Source of the DNA: Eutreptiella sp. 'Long Island Sound 2002'
Taxonomy: Eukaryota; Euglenozoa; Euglenophyceae; Eutreptiales; Eutreptiaceae
NCBI GenBank assembly: GCA_964036045.1
Contig: OZ038378.1
Coordinates: forward strand, 59,681,408 to 59,745,407
Direction: 5' to 3'
Length of the DNA: 64,000 nucleotides
Shown here: piece after piece, positions 32,446 through 41,200 of the stretch
Layout of the letters: each line of letters begins with the position of its first letter
How positions within the stretch are numbered: position 1 is the stretch's first letter
Program-made: the position numbers and the translations under genes
Notes under the pieces: generated by a model
What the model was told of the DNA's origin: nothing
Database searches by the model: none
What the model saw: the letters and a program-made list of their open reading frames with translations, nothing else

Positions 32446-33561
32446 ACGGCGATCCGCGGGGCTATCAACGTGGTCAGCTACGCCCCCTCCGGCTTATGGT
32501 CCGTCCGTGTCCGGCAATTGGAGAAAGTGCTCATGGAAGCCTCCGAGGTCATTGGGGAAGTCCAGAGGTACTGGGAGGCGCTGTATGCCAAGAGGCCGGT
32601 GAACCTACCGGCCTTTGAAAGGCTGGTCAGGGCCCATATCTCTCGGGGTGTTCCAGATGATTGGAGCTCGGTACAAGAGCTACATGCCCTCAAGGACGCC
32701 GTGAAGCCAGCCGTGGCGGACGACAAGTCGCCGGGGTCCAATAGGGTCACTTCTGCCCTTATCGGGGAGCTGCCCGAACCGGTACAAGGGCTCCTGGTAC
32801 ATGCCTATCGGGCCATCCTCCGTGGTGTGGACGTCCCTGAATCGTGGCATGAGGCCATCATTTGGCTGATGCCCAAGGGTACGGCCACGGGGGACTTGGA
32901 TGAATATACGCCTATAGCGTTGGGGCAGCAGGACATGAGAATGCTTATGACACCCCTCATGAGGACGTTCACAACAGTCCTAGCTCGTAAGGGGTTACCG
33001 GCGGACTGGCAGTTTGGGGCTATGCCGCGCTCAACGGCGGCGGCTCCGGTGTTTCTGGCCCAGCGTAGACGGCAGCCGGGGCACGAGGAGAATGATGTCC
33101 TGGCCTTTGATGTCTCCAAGGCTTTCGACACTGCCCCGCATGGCGCATTGGCTCTCCTCCTCCGCCACATGGGGGTCCCGGAGGAGCTCATCAAGCTCTT
33201 CAAAACCCTTAGCTCCGTCTCCACGGTGCGCATCGTCACCGCACATGGCCCCGCTCCGAGAATCCGCCTCCACCCCGGCCTGAGGCAGGGCACTGCGGAA
33301 AGTGCCGTGCTCTACCTCCTCCTCATAGAGCCCCTTTTGCGGAGCCTTGCCCGCAAAGCCCAAGGGGATACCCCCAACGCTGTGCCACCCCTGGTACGAG
33401 CGTATTGTGATGACCTCTTGCTGATTCCGCACTCCTTACCGCAGCTCTTGGAGTATGCGGCGGCCATCGCACAGTACCTGACACACATGGGCATGTCCCT
33501 CAACGTCCGCAAGCGCGCGTATGCAGCAACCGCTCGCATCCCCTCGATCATGGTACCCTGA
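32446..33561 (+). pseudogene. LINE reverse transcriptase, fingers and palm
   Basis: RNA-directed DNA polymerase core, about 370 codons in one open frame. Visible motifs: the region before motif A with 'WHEAIIWLMPKGTA' and 'DEYTPIALGQQDMRMLM'; motif A 'FDVSKAFDTAPHGALALL' (about 33,105-33,158); motif B 'GLRQGTAESAVLYLLL' (about 33,278), where LINEs usually have RQGxPLSP; motif C 'YCDDLLLI' (33,403-33,426; YCDD for the usual YADD). Both catalytic Asp pairs are present. The frame ends at TGA 33,559 after 'ARIPSIMVP', but the protein continues in another frame from about 33,530. This segment is intact, so the damage lies on either side. Confidence 0.85.
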
Positions 33562-34466
33562 ACCCTACCAAGGCGGCAACTCCGTGTGTCTGTCTAGAAG
33601 CCAAGCGTACGGTGCCATACCTAGGCCTCCGTCTGGATCCGACAGGAGTGGCGTCCATGAAGGAGAAGCATATCCTCCGCTGCGACGCTCTCCTAGGCTG
33701 GTGCAAGAGCACCTTGGTGCTGGTGTCCCAAAATCATCGCATGTTCCGGGAGCGGTCCCGTACGGTGTCCGCACAGTCCTGGGCCACACCCTGTGGTACC
33801 ACGCTACGCGACTTGGACGATCAAGGCGAACCCTACCTTCAAGTCTTTGCAAACCATCCGGCTGTCGGGAACATCATGGGCTGGCCCCGTGAATTGCTGC
33901 CGGTCCTCCAACAACCGTTGCGCTCCCTCCCAGTTTTGGTGGTGTTCCCCATGCTGGACGTACGAGTGCTGTGGCTGTTTGACCGGCAGTTAAAAAGGAT
34001 CATTCCGGTGGCAGAGGGACAAAGGTCCATGGCCGTTCTGGTGGGGTCCAAACAGCTTGCGCGGATTCATGGCGACGACGCGCCGAGACGCATCACGGAG
34101 GTACTGCTATCTCTGGCGGAGGGAGACGACAACCTGGCTGCAGACGCCCGTCACTCATTGGATGCCTTAGGCCTGAAGCTGGTTGTCGAGGCTTGGTCAG
34201 GAGGACAACGCATGGCAATCGCGTCTGCCAAGAGCTCCGGGCCGGCCGGGGTGGACGTCATCGGGAAGGTCGTGCAGGACTATGGGTGGAGGCTCTTAGC
34301 GAGCATCAAACAGAGTCTCAGGGTAGTGCGGTTGCCTCGGCTACTCGAGCACCTTTGGGGACGTTGCACAGACGGCCAGTTCTTGACCAGCTATGTGTAT
34401 AGCGACCTAGTCGGCTATCAGACATCAGACATCAGACTTTTATGGACCATCATTACCAGACCATGA
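33545..34466 (+). pseudogene. LINE RT thumb and C-terminal region
   Basis: After a frameshift near 33,530 the continuing frame gives 'TVPYLGLRLDPTG' (33,611 onward), the YLG motif that follows the catalytic YxDD in LINE reverse transcriptases, then an alpha-helical thumb. Between about 33,715 and 33,800 another frame gives more LINE-like sequence ('GVRTVLGHTLWYHAT'), suggesting paired indels. The rest, to TGA at 34,464, is helical ('LLEHLWGRCTDGQFLTSY'). I see neither a CCHC knuckle nor a restriction-like endonuclease here, unlike the separate fragment at 23,783-24,262. Confidence 0.6.
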
Positions 34467-34690
34467 ACCCCCCTCCCCCAACCCCTTGATTATGCACTAC
34501 ATCAACCCCCCCCCCCCGCCCTTGTCCACACCAAACTCTTCGCAGGAAACCCCCCCCCCGTGACCCCCCCACCCCCCCCCCCCCCACCATCGGGTGCTTT
34601 CAACCCCCCCCCCCCCCCCCCCCCCCAAGGAAAAAAGGTGCCACGGAAAAAACAAACCCCCCCGTTTGGAAACCAATTGCACACCTGTTG
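34467..34690. repeat. Poly-C tracts downstream of LINE
   Basis: Multiple C runs of 7 to about 22 bases separated by short unique sequence. They follow directly after the LINE's last codon. Homopolymer lengths here may not be reliable. Confidence 0.85.
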
Positions 34691-34767
34691 TTGACAATGT
34701 ATGTGACAACTTCAATTTGATTCTGATTTTGGTTGTTTGAGCAGACAATTTGTTTGTGTACAACGCC

Positions 34768-34867
34768 CTTGAGGTCTTTTTGATTGTTTGTGGTCTAGGC
34801 CTTTGCGCCTTAGACCAGAGACCCCTTCATTGATGAACGCGTTGATCACAACTGAGAAGGGGTTCTG
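34768..34867 (+). repeat. ~100-nt structured module, copy 1
   Basis: Contains a hairpin GGTCTAGGC...GCCTTAGACC (34,792-34,816) followed by a 41-nt element (34,822-34,862): CCCCTTC, then TGATGA (34,831), 15 bases, CTGA (34,852), then GAAGGGG closing the stem. The TGATGA/CTGA pair inside a terminal stem resembles C and D boxes of snoRNAs, though the interval is much shorter than in normal C/D snoRNAs. Related copies lie at 35,660-35,758 and 36,876-36,975. Confidence 0.75.
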
Positions 34868-35659
34868 GCACGTTTGCTCCTGCAACAACCGTGAGCCCCT
34901 GCAATGACGATGCATGACAATTTACATGTGCTGCTCCGTCACGCGTGGGTCTTCAGTGTCGACCCCCGCAGGGACCTGTTTCTTAGGACCTGCTTTGTGC
35001 GGACGGAGCTTTGCGGATTTGCGGCCGAGGAATGGGATTGCCCCCAGCAGTCAGTGTACCATGTCCACCAGAATGTGCACCATGTCCTCCAATGGCCAGC
35101 AACCATTTTGAAAACCAAGCAACATGCATCTGAGAAGGGGCTTTGCAGTGATTTCGAATTGGACTTCCTTGTTTTAAACCGCCCCTCTGTCCCAGCCCCG
35201 AAGGCTCATTGCAATGTGCTGCACTATGCCCTGCTCACGCTTTGTTGTTCATTGCAGGATCTGGTGACGACCATTAAAACCCCTGTGCTCTGTCTTGTCG
35301 TCCTCCGTCTTGCCGTGGTGTTTTTTGAGGAAGTTTGGAAAACCATGCAGAGAAATCCATAGTGTAGGGAAAACACCCCCCACGCAACCCCATGCGCAAT
35401 GGTGTGGAAAAGCCTGCCTTGCCTCCTTCAGTGTGAGCATCACATGGTGTGTGTCTGTGATGTCCGATGTTCTGTTGGTTCTGTGTGTAGGGGAAAAACA
35501 TGGAAAAAATCACAGACTACAGATTACCCACAGACTACAATTCTCAGAGGTGTGTTATGGTGTAAGTCGTGAACATTTGCAACTTTGGTGCCACGTGCCG
35601 CATTGCATTTCTTTTGAAGGTGTATTTGAACGTGTGCTGTTTGTTCCTGAAAAACACCC
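34868..35659. other. Spacer, no gene seen
   Basis: Frames of 152 codons (34,904-35,362) and 154 codons (35,295-35,759) overlap each other and lack any domain. The phrase 'gacccccgcaggga' (near 34,962) recurs near 35,900, and 'ctgagaaggggct' occurs at about 35,132, so the spacer itself carries pieces of the repeated unit. Confidence 0.4.
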
Positions 35660-35758
35660 AACGAGGTGTTTGGTATGTCCATGGTCTAGGCCCTGGCGCC
35701 TACGACCACAGACCCCTTCGATGAGGAATGTGCTGACGACAACTGAGAAGGGGTTCTG
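35660..35758 (+). repeat. ~100-nt structured module, copy 2
   Basis: Same order as copy 1: 'gaggtgtttggtatgtcc', hairpin GGTCTAGGC...GCCTACGACC (35,683-35,705), then a 41-nt element (35,713-35,753) with CCCCTTC, a degenerate C-box-like GATGAGGA, CTGA (35,743) and GAAGGGG. Confidence 0.75.
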
Positions 35759-35949
35759 ATTTCGTGGTATTTGCTTCCATGTTTGCTATTTGACAAACGA
35801 GGTTACGCATCCCCTTGGATGATTTTTTGTTTCTAAGGGCGCAAACGCAGGGGGATGCTTTGCCGACATCGGGTCTGTGCTTCCCCCACAGCAGAGGCAA
35901 AGACCCCCGCAGGGACCTTTTTTCTTAGGCCCTGTTTGGGTCGGCAGAG

Positions 35950-36240
35950 TTGTTGAGAAAGTGGGGCATGAAACAACATTTGCCTAAGCATGGGAAAATC
36001 AGTACCATCCAACTCCACATTCGGGGGGGGGGGGATCCGGCTTCGCACCAGCAGCATCCCTAAAGAGCCCTCGAGGCGCAGCCCCTGTCCCGGCCAAGTA
36101 TGGTGCAAAGCCAAAGCCAAAGGCAATGGCACCACCACCATCACCACCATGCGCGCGACAGGGCGCCCAACCCTCTGCCCTGCAACTGCCTGCCCCAAGA
36201 CATTTTTCAAACATCCCCATAGTCGTATGGCCCCCGGAGG
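35950..36240 (+). pseudogene. Degenerate partial copy of helicase gene 5' region
   Basis: Around 36,100-36,160 the sequence encodes 'KYGAKPKPKAMAPPPSPP', closely matching 'KYGAKPKPKATAPPPSPS' of the helicase N-terminus (38,257 onward). Upstream 'GAAPVP' also resembles its Pro-rich repeats. It follows a G12 run (about 36,012-36,023) and loses similarity by about 36,240. It looks like a short duplicated fragment about 2.2 kb upstream of the helicase gene. Confidence 0.55.
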
Positions 36241-36867
36241 CTGATGCTTCCACCGAAAACAATGTTATGAGAAGGGGCCCTGCTTTGGCTGTTCTGGTTA
36301 CCATTCACAGAGGTGTGCGTTGCTAATACTTTTGTGTCCTGGTTCTGGTTGAGTTGATGGATTTGATGGATTTTATTTTATTAGATGGAGCATGCATTGT
36401 GCCATGTACGTATGCATCCCCTTCGATGATGTGTCAGCCATGTGGGAACAATCTGTCCAGGGCCCCCTGTTATAGGCCCTATTTTGTTGGATGGAGCCAG
36501 GCATCTCCCCATACTCCAACGGATCTGCATGTGTGCCAAACTTGCCAAAGACCACTGCAATCAGCCCTACTGCACCCTTGTGCTGCACAACATACGCCAG
36601 CCCCTACCTTGACAGCTTGTCTGGGTCATTGCGCAGATTCCGGCCCCAAGGTTTCTTTTTCATTCTGCCTTGCTGGGCGCAGTGCTGTCCAATGTGGCGG
36701 ACTGCATTTGAGTTGGGTGATGCAGAATTCCCATTGTCAGCCAAAAAAAAAACTGAGAAGGGGCTCTGCTATGTGGGTACTGGTGGTCCATTGATTTAAT
36801 GTGGTTGTGATTTCATCGTATGTCTTGGTTTTATCGCACTTGATTTTATTTTATTTGGCTGATCATG
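36241..36867. other. Spacer with pieces of the repeated module
   Basis: No gene. Contains 'ccccttcgatgatg' near 36,418 and 'aactgagaaggggctctg' near 36,750. These are the two halves of the C/D-like stem found intact in the three ~100-nt modules, here about 330 bases apart. Confidence 0.4.
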
Positions 36868-36875
36868 CACAACAC

Positions 36876-36975
36876 CCTTGAGGTGTTTAGTACGTCCGTG
36901 GTCTAGGCCATGGCGCCTATGACCATAGACCCCTTCAATGATGAACATGCTGCCCACTACTGAGAAGGGGTCCCA
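36876..36975 (+). repeat. ~100-nt structured module, copy 3
   Basis: Hairpin GGTCTAGGC...GCCTATGACC (36,900-36,924), then the 41-nt element (36,930-36,970): CCCCTTC, TGATGA (36,939), 15 bases, CTGA (36,960), GAAGGGG. The 41-nt length and the box positions match copy 1 exactly. A fourth, truncated version with 'gggtctagacc...gtctctgaccc' lies at about 37,157-37,183. Confidence 0.78.
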
Positions 36976-37079
36976 TGTCACATTCTCCTGGTACCTATGT
37001 CCCTTCAACGCTTATCTGTTCCTTGTTGTGCATGTCTCTCTCGACACAAAGGGAAATACGTGTATTGCCTAGGAGACAA

Positions 37080-37115
37080 GTGTGCGCTGAGCCTCTTCTA
37101 CACATAGGGCACTCT
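37080..37115 (+). repeat. Short dispersed repeat shared with helicase 5' end
   Basis: 'gtgtgcgctgagcctcttct' then 'tagggcactctt' is repeated at 38,185-38,222 ('gtgtgcgccgagcgtctctt' then 'tagggcactctt'), directly upstream of the helicase ATG. It could be a duplicated leader or promoter fragment. Confidence 0.6.
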
Positions 37116-37196
37116 TTTGTTATCGACCCTTGACCCTTGAAGCAAGGAAGCGCGTCTAGGGTCTAGACCGTTGCGTCTCTGACCCGGACATTTGAG

Positions 37197-38213
37197 TTGG
37201 GCCTGCCCCAGCACCCATGCGTTCATCCCCCACCCACTGCGGGCTGCAATTTGCCATGTCGTCTAGCCACCTTAGCGTGGCCTCTTCCGCCCCCTCCAGC
37301 CCTTCGTTCCCGGAATGCGGTTTGGGGGGATCTGCCGGAGCTCTTGCGGTTTGGAGACCAACACCCATCGCCACTGTGGGACTCTGATGCCGAGAAGTGT
37401 CTCAGCGAACTGTCCTCCCCCCAGCCTCCATTGCTAACACCGCCTCCCTCTCCCCCTTCAACCCGCCGTGCACCAACAACCTCTTCAACACCCCTAAGTC
37501 CTCCACGCAGACCCCACATTAACCCAACCCCATACATGGTAGCCCTGGAAGCCGTGGAGGAGGCCCTGATGTGCACTGCCGTGCCACCGCCATCCCCTCC
37601 GCAACCCCCCAAGTACGTACCCAAGGACCCGCCCACCCCCCCAAAGCCCACTGTACACGGGCCCTACAGTGCCAAAACACTGCAGCTCATCCGGGAGAAT
37701 CACGGGGGTGGGGTCTAGTACTTCGTAGACGGGGTGCTGAACCGCCGAGCGATGTACCGCTGTGCTGTGCAGCAGCCCAAGAAAAACCCCCTGCGGGTGT
37801 GGCAGCAGGGCATGCGAATTAGTCGTTCGCATTTCCTCAGCAGGGACGAGGAGCATGCAGCAGTGGTACTTGAAATCCTGTGTGCCACCCCAAAACCCCC
37901 CCGTATCCCCAAGCCAGCCCCGCCACCTGTGCCGTGTCGGCCGCTGCCCCCTCCACCAAGTGATCAGGTGACGTTGACCCTGTATAGCAGGCATCGCCGT
38001 ACCTCACTCCTCCCACTGGCTCCCGCCCCAAAGCGGCCATGCCCCACCCCGCAGTACGGTTCATTGCTCCAGCGGCGTGCGTCTCAGTCCGCCCCCCCGC
38101 AATTTGGGTCATTGCTCCCTGCGCAAGCCCCCCTGCAGCGACCCCAGACTTCGGCGAGACGTTCGAATTTCCAGCTCTTCGGGCAGTGTGCGCCGAGCGT
38201 CTCTTACTCGTAG
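37197..38213 (+). pseudogene. Proline-rich ORF with one in-frame TAG
   Basis: A single frame of about 338 codons interrupted only by TAG at 37,716 ('RENHGGGV*YFVDGVLNR'), reading as protein on both sides. The first part is Pro/Ser-rich with low complexity. The centre has a small folded-looking segment ('LNRRAMYRCAVQQPKKNP', then 'ISRSHFLSRDEEHAAVVL'). The C-terminus is again Pro-rich with QYGSLL/QFGSLL repeats. The first in-frame ATG is at 37,536; the true start may be upstream or spliced. The frame overlaps the upstream extension of the helicase frame and stops 13 bases before its ATG. Whether it is a separate gene, a 5' exon of the helicase or a decayed neighbour cannot be decided here. No family is recognised. 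Confidence 0.45.
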
Positions 38214-38226
38214 GGCACTCTTCCAA

Positions 38227-41200
38227 ATGGCTCCAAAATGGCTCGCCAAGACCAAGTATGGTGCAAAGCCGAAGCCGAAGGCAACGGCACCACCACCATC
38301 ACCATCACCATCACCATCGCATGCCTCAAAGGCGCGCGCCTCGGCCCCTGTCCCGGCCCCGGCGCCGGCTGACAGGGGCGTGCCGCACTGTGCCCCCGAA
38401 AAGGCACCGGCAACTCAACCGGGCGCCCCAGAGGCGCCACAGTCTGCCCCTGTCCCGGCCCAGGCGCCGGCTGACAGGGGCGCGCCGCACTCTGCCCCCA
38501 AAAAGGCACCGGCAACTCAACCGTGCGCCCCAGAGGCGCCGCAGTCCGCCCCTGTCCCGGCCTTGGCGCCCGCTGACAGGGGCGCGCCGCACTCTGCCCC
38601 CCCAAAGGCAATGGCACCTCAACCGCGCGCCACAGAGGCGCTGCACTCCGCCCCTGTCCCAACCCTGGCGCCGGCTAACAAGGGCGCGCGACCCTCTGCC
38701 CCCCCGCCAGCACCGCCCCAGCCACCACCCGGGGGTGTGGATTTCGTCATGATCCCACCGCAACCCTCGGCACAACCACCATCATTGCGCGCCCCAGAGC
38801 CGCAGCGACCCGCCCCTGTCCCGGCCATGGCGCCGGTGGACTCGGGCGCGCCACAGGGTGCCCAACCCTCTGCACCAGCAATGCGTGCCCCCGAGCCGCA
38901 GCAATCCGCCCCTGTCCCGGCCATGGCGCCGGCTGACTCGGGCGCGCCACAGGGTACCCAACCCTCTGCACCAGCAATGCGTGCCCCCGAGCCGCAGCGA
39001 TCCGCCCCTGTCCCGGCCATGGCGCCGGCTGACTCGGGCGCGCCACCCGGTACCCAATGCTCTGCCCTGAAAATGCGTGCCCAAGAGCCGCAGCAATCCG
39101 CCCCTGTCCCGGCCATGGCGCCGGTCGACTCGGGTGCGCCACAAGGAGCTCAACCCTCTTCACAACGACCATGTGCTGCTCAGCCACAGCAGCCAACACT
39201 GTTGCCCACTACGGCCACGTTGAACAACATGGACTACGGGCCCGATGACAACCTTGTCGAAGGGTTTACGCAACGGTGGCTTGACCGCGACAAGTTTGTG
39301 ACCAAAGCATCGGAGGTGTACACCGTCCATGAGATGGCGGCCGCTGAGGTGTGGGCAGACAAGAACAGCACCAAGCGGAACCTGGCCTTTGAGCGATGGT
39401 GGCCCCAGGGTGATGGCGATGGGGATGGGAATGCTCCCCCACCGCCACATTGGGCCTCCCAAATGGAGGTCTGGGGCAACTATGAGCTGTCCGATGGTGA
39501 CATGGTGCGTGGCTGGATCTCCAGCAACCACAACTGGGATAAAAACAAGCCGGACTTCGAGGCGAGGGTGCATGGAGATGGCATCTCAGGACAGCGTGTT
39601 TGGATCAGCTGTGCCAATAAGCCACGCACCAATCTCACTGACACCTATTGGTTTAAGGTTGTCCCCGACACAGGTGCCTTTCAGACCTTGTGTAGGGAGA
39701 TCCAGAATGGAGAAGCGTGGCCCAAACCGGTGGCAAACATGCGGGCCGAACCGAGGGACACGCCTCCCCTGTCGACCGAGGACCAGGACATCCTGAAACA
39801 CCTTGTCAAACAGCACGGGCTGAATCCCTCACAGGCGTTGGCTGTGCGGCAGGTGTTGGATGAGTCATGCATCACAGCATTGACTGGTGGTGCTGGCACA
39901 GGGAAGTCGGAGACTTTGGCGGCATGCATCAAGGCCGTGCTATGGCAGCAAGGCCTCCTCGGCGCCCAGAACCTTGAACCTGTTGACCGGAGTACGTGGA
40001 ACATGGGCAGGAAGGTGGGGGGACCTGAGACAGATACCCTACCCCGCGCGTGCATGTTGGTGACTGCACCCACGAACGCACAAGTCGACATGTTGTTGGC
40101 ACGCGTTCACGAGGAGTGTTACAAGGACAATATGTTTCGTGAGAAGGTGCTTGGCGACCACCCAGCCCCCTGGTTGCGCCTCCGAGCCCAACGGGCTACT
40201 GCCCCCACAGGCCTGGCACCCTTCGACCAGGAGGAGGTGCAGAAGACCTTGGGCAAGACCCCAGGTTGCAAGCCTACCCTCAAATGTGCCCTCAACTCCT
40301 GCCGTGTGCTGTTTGCCACGGCTGGGATGGTTGCTAACCGGCACAAGATGCTGCTTGGGAAAGGGCAGGAAAAAACCAGGTTCGCGTTCAGCTTCGTGGA
40401 TGAGGCGTCGAGGCACAGCATCCCTGTAGGCCTGGACTTGGCCGCCATGGGCAGCCAATGTCTGTTGTGTGGTGACCCAGGGCAGTTGCGGCCCTACAGC
40501 CACGTCCAGCTTTTGGCAAGTTGGTGTGAGGCTGAGAAGCTTGAGGTAGTCCCCCACAGAGTGGCATGGCCACGGGAGGACACCTTCAAGTACAACGGGG
40601 TTGTAAGGGACGGTCCTGGCCCGGAAGAGCATTGGCATGATTCGCATCGGTTTTGCACCACCAGCACCTTGCAATTCTTTTTGTACCGCACGCGCTGCCG
40701 GGCCAGTATCCTGGTACAACAGTACCGGATGACCCAGCCGCTGGCCACGGTCATGCGTGCTTTGTTTACGGGGGGGGGGCAGTTGGCCACTACCACTCAT
40801 GTGAGCACCCCCTCCCCGACCCCATCCTGAACAACCCCATCCGCATTGTGGACCTCGCTGGGTCCACCTGGTGGGGGGAGTTGGAGCAGACTTTGGGGGC
40901 ACAGGACCTAGGTAGAATGTGGCACGACGTACAGGAAGCATGGGCCACCCCGCGAATGGATCCGGTGTTGCTGAACAAGGGGGGCCTGAGCATGGAGGAG
41001 GGTCTGCTAGTGTGCCATTTTTTGGAGTATGCTGCCAGGAAAGGGACCTACCCAGCACAGCCGGTAGCGGTAGTGACGACTCACTACGCACAGATGGTGT
41101 GGCTGAAACACTGCGTGGCGTTTGTTGGCCGCAAGTGGCAGGCCCATCATGTAAACCTCCTCAGAACGGTTGCGACCCTCGATAGGTTCCAGGGGCTGCA

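Larger units (their letters stand above)
27543..34466 (+). mobile_element. Decayed non-LTR retrotransposon (LINE), ~6.9 kb
   Basis: Composite call covering, in order, an ORF1-like region (27,543-30,699), an APE-type endonuclease (31,108-31,870), a linker, reverse transcriptase (32,446-33,561) and a C-terminal thumb region (to 34,466). It is high-GC and strand-consistent, but frames change near 28,590, 29,105, 29,560, 31,240, 31,615, 32,440 and 33,530. Eleven in-frame stops interrupt otherwise protein-like sequence: TAG at 27,762, 28,137, 28,789, 28,960, 29,098, 31,225, 31,739, 32,258 and 32,339; TAA at 31,201; TGA at 31,500. The 5' boundary adjoins the 25-bp satellite. The 3' end is followed by poly-C tracts, without a poly-A tail. 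No target-site duplication was found. Confidence 0.85.

Noticed and set aside
27543-34466. Reassignment of UAG to glutamine in this organism
   Set aside because: The helicase frames carry many Gln codons over about 1,290 codons without a single in-frame TAG, and the LINE also has TAA, TGA and several frameshifts. Decay by C-to-T change is simpler. Kept as a checkable alternative in the TAG finding.
34904-35759. ORFs of 152 and 154 codons between the structured modules
   Set aside because: They overlap in different frames, lack domains, and partly consist of the repeated module itself.
38282-38330. Histidine-repeat protein read from the cac/cat run
   Set aside because: The run encodes Pro/Ser in the helicase frame, which is supported by the downstream domains; the His reading is an alternative frame.
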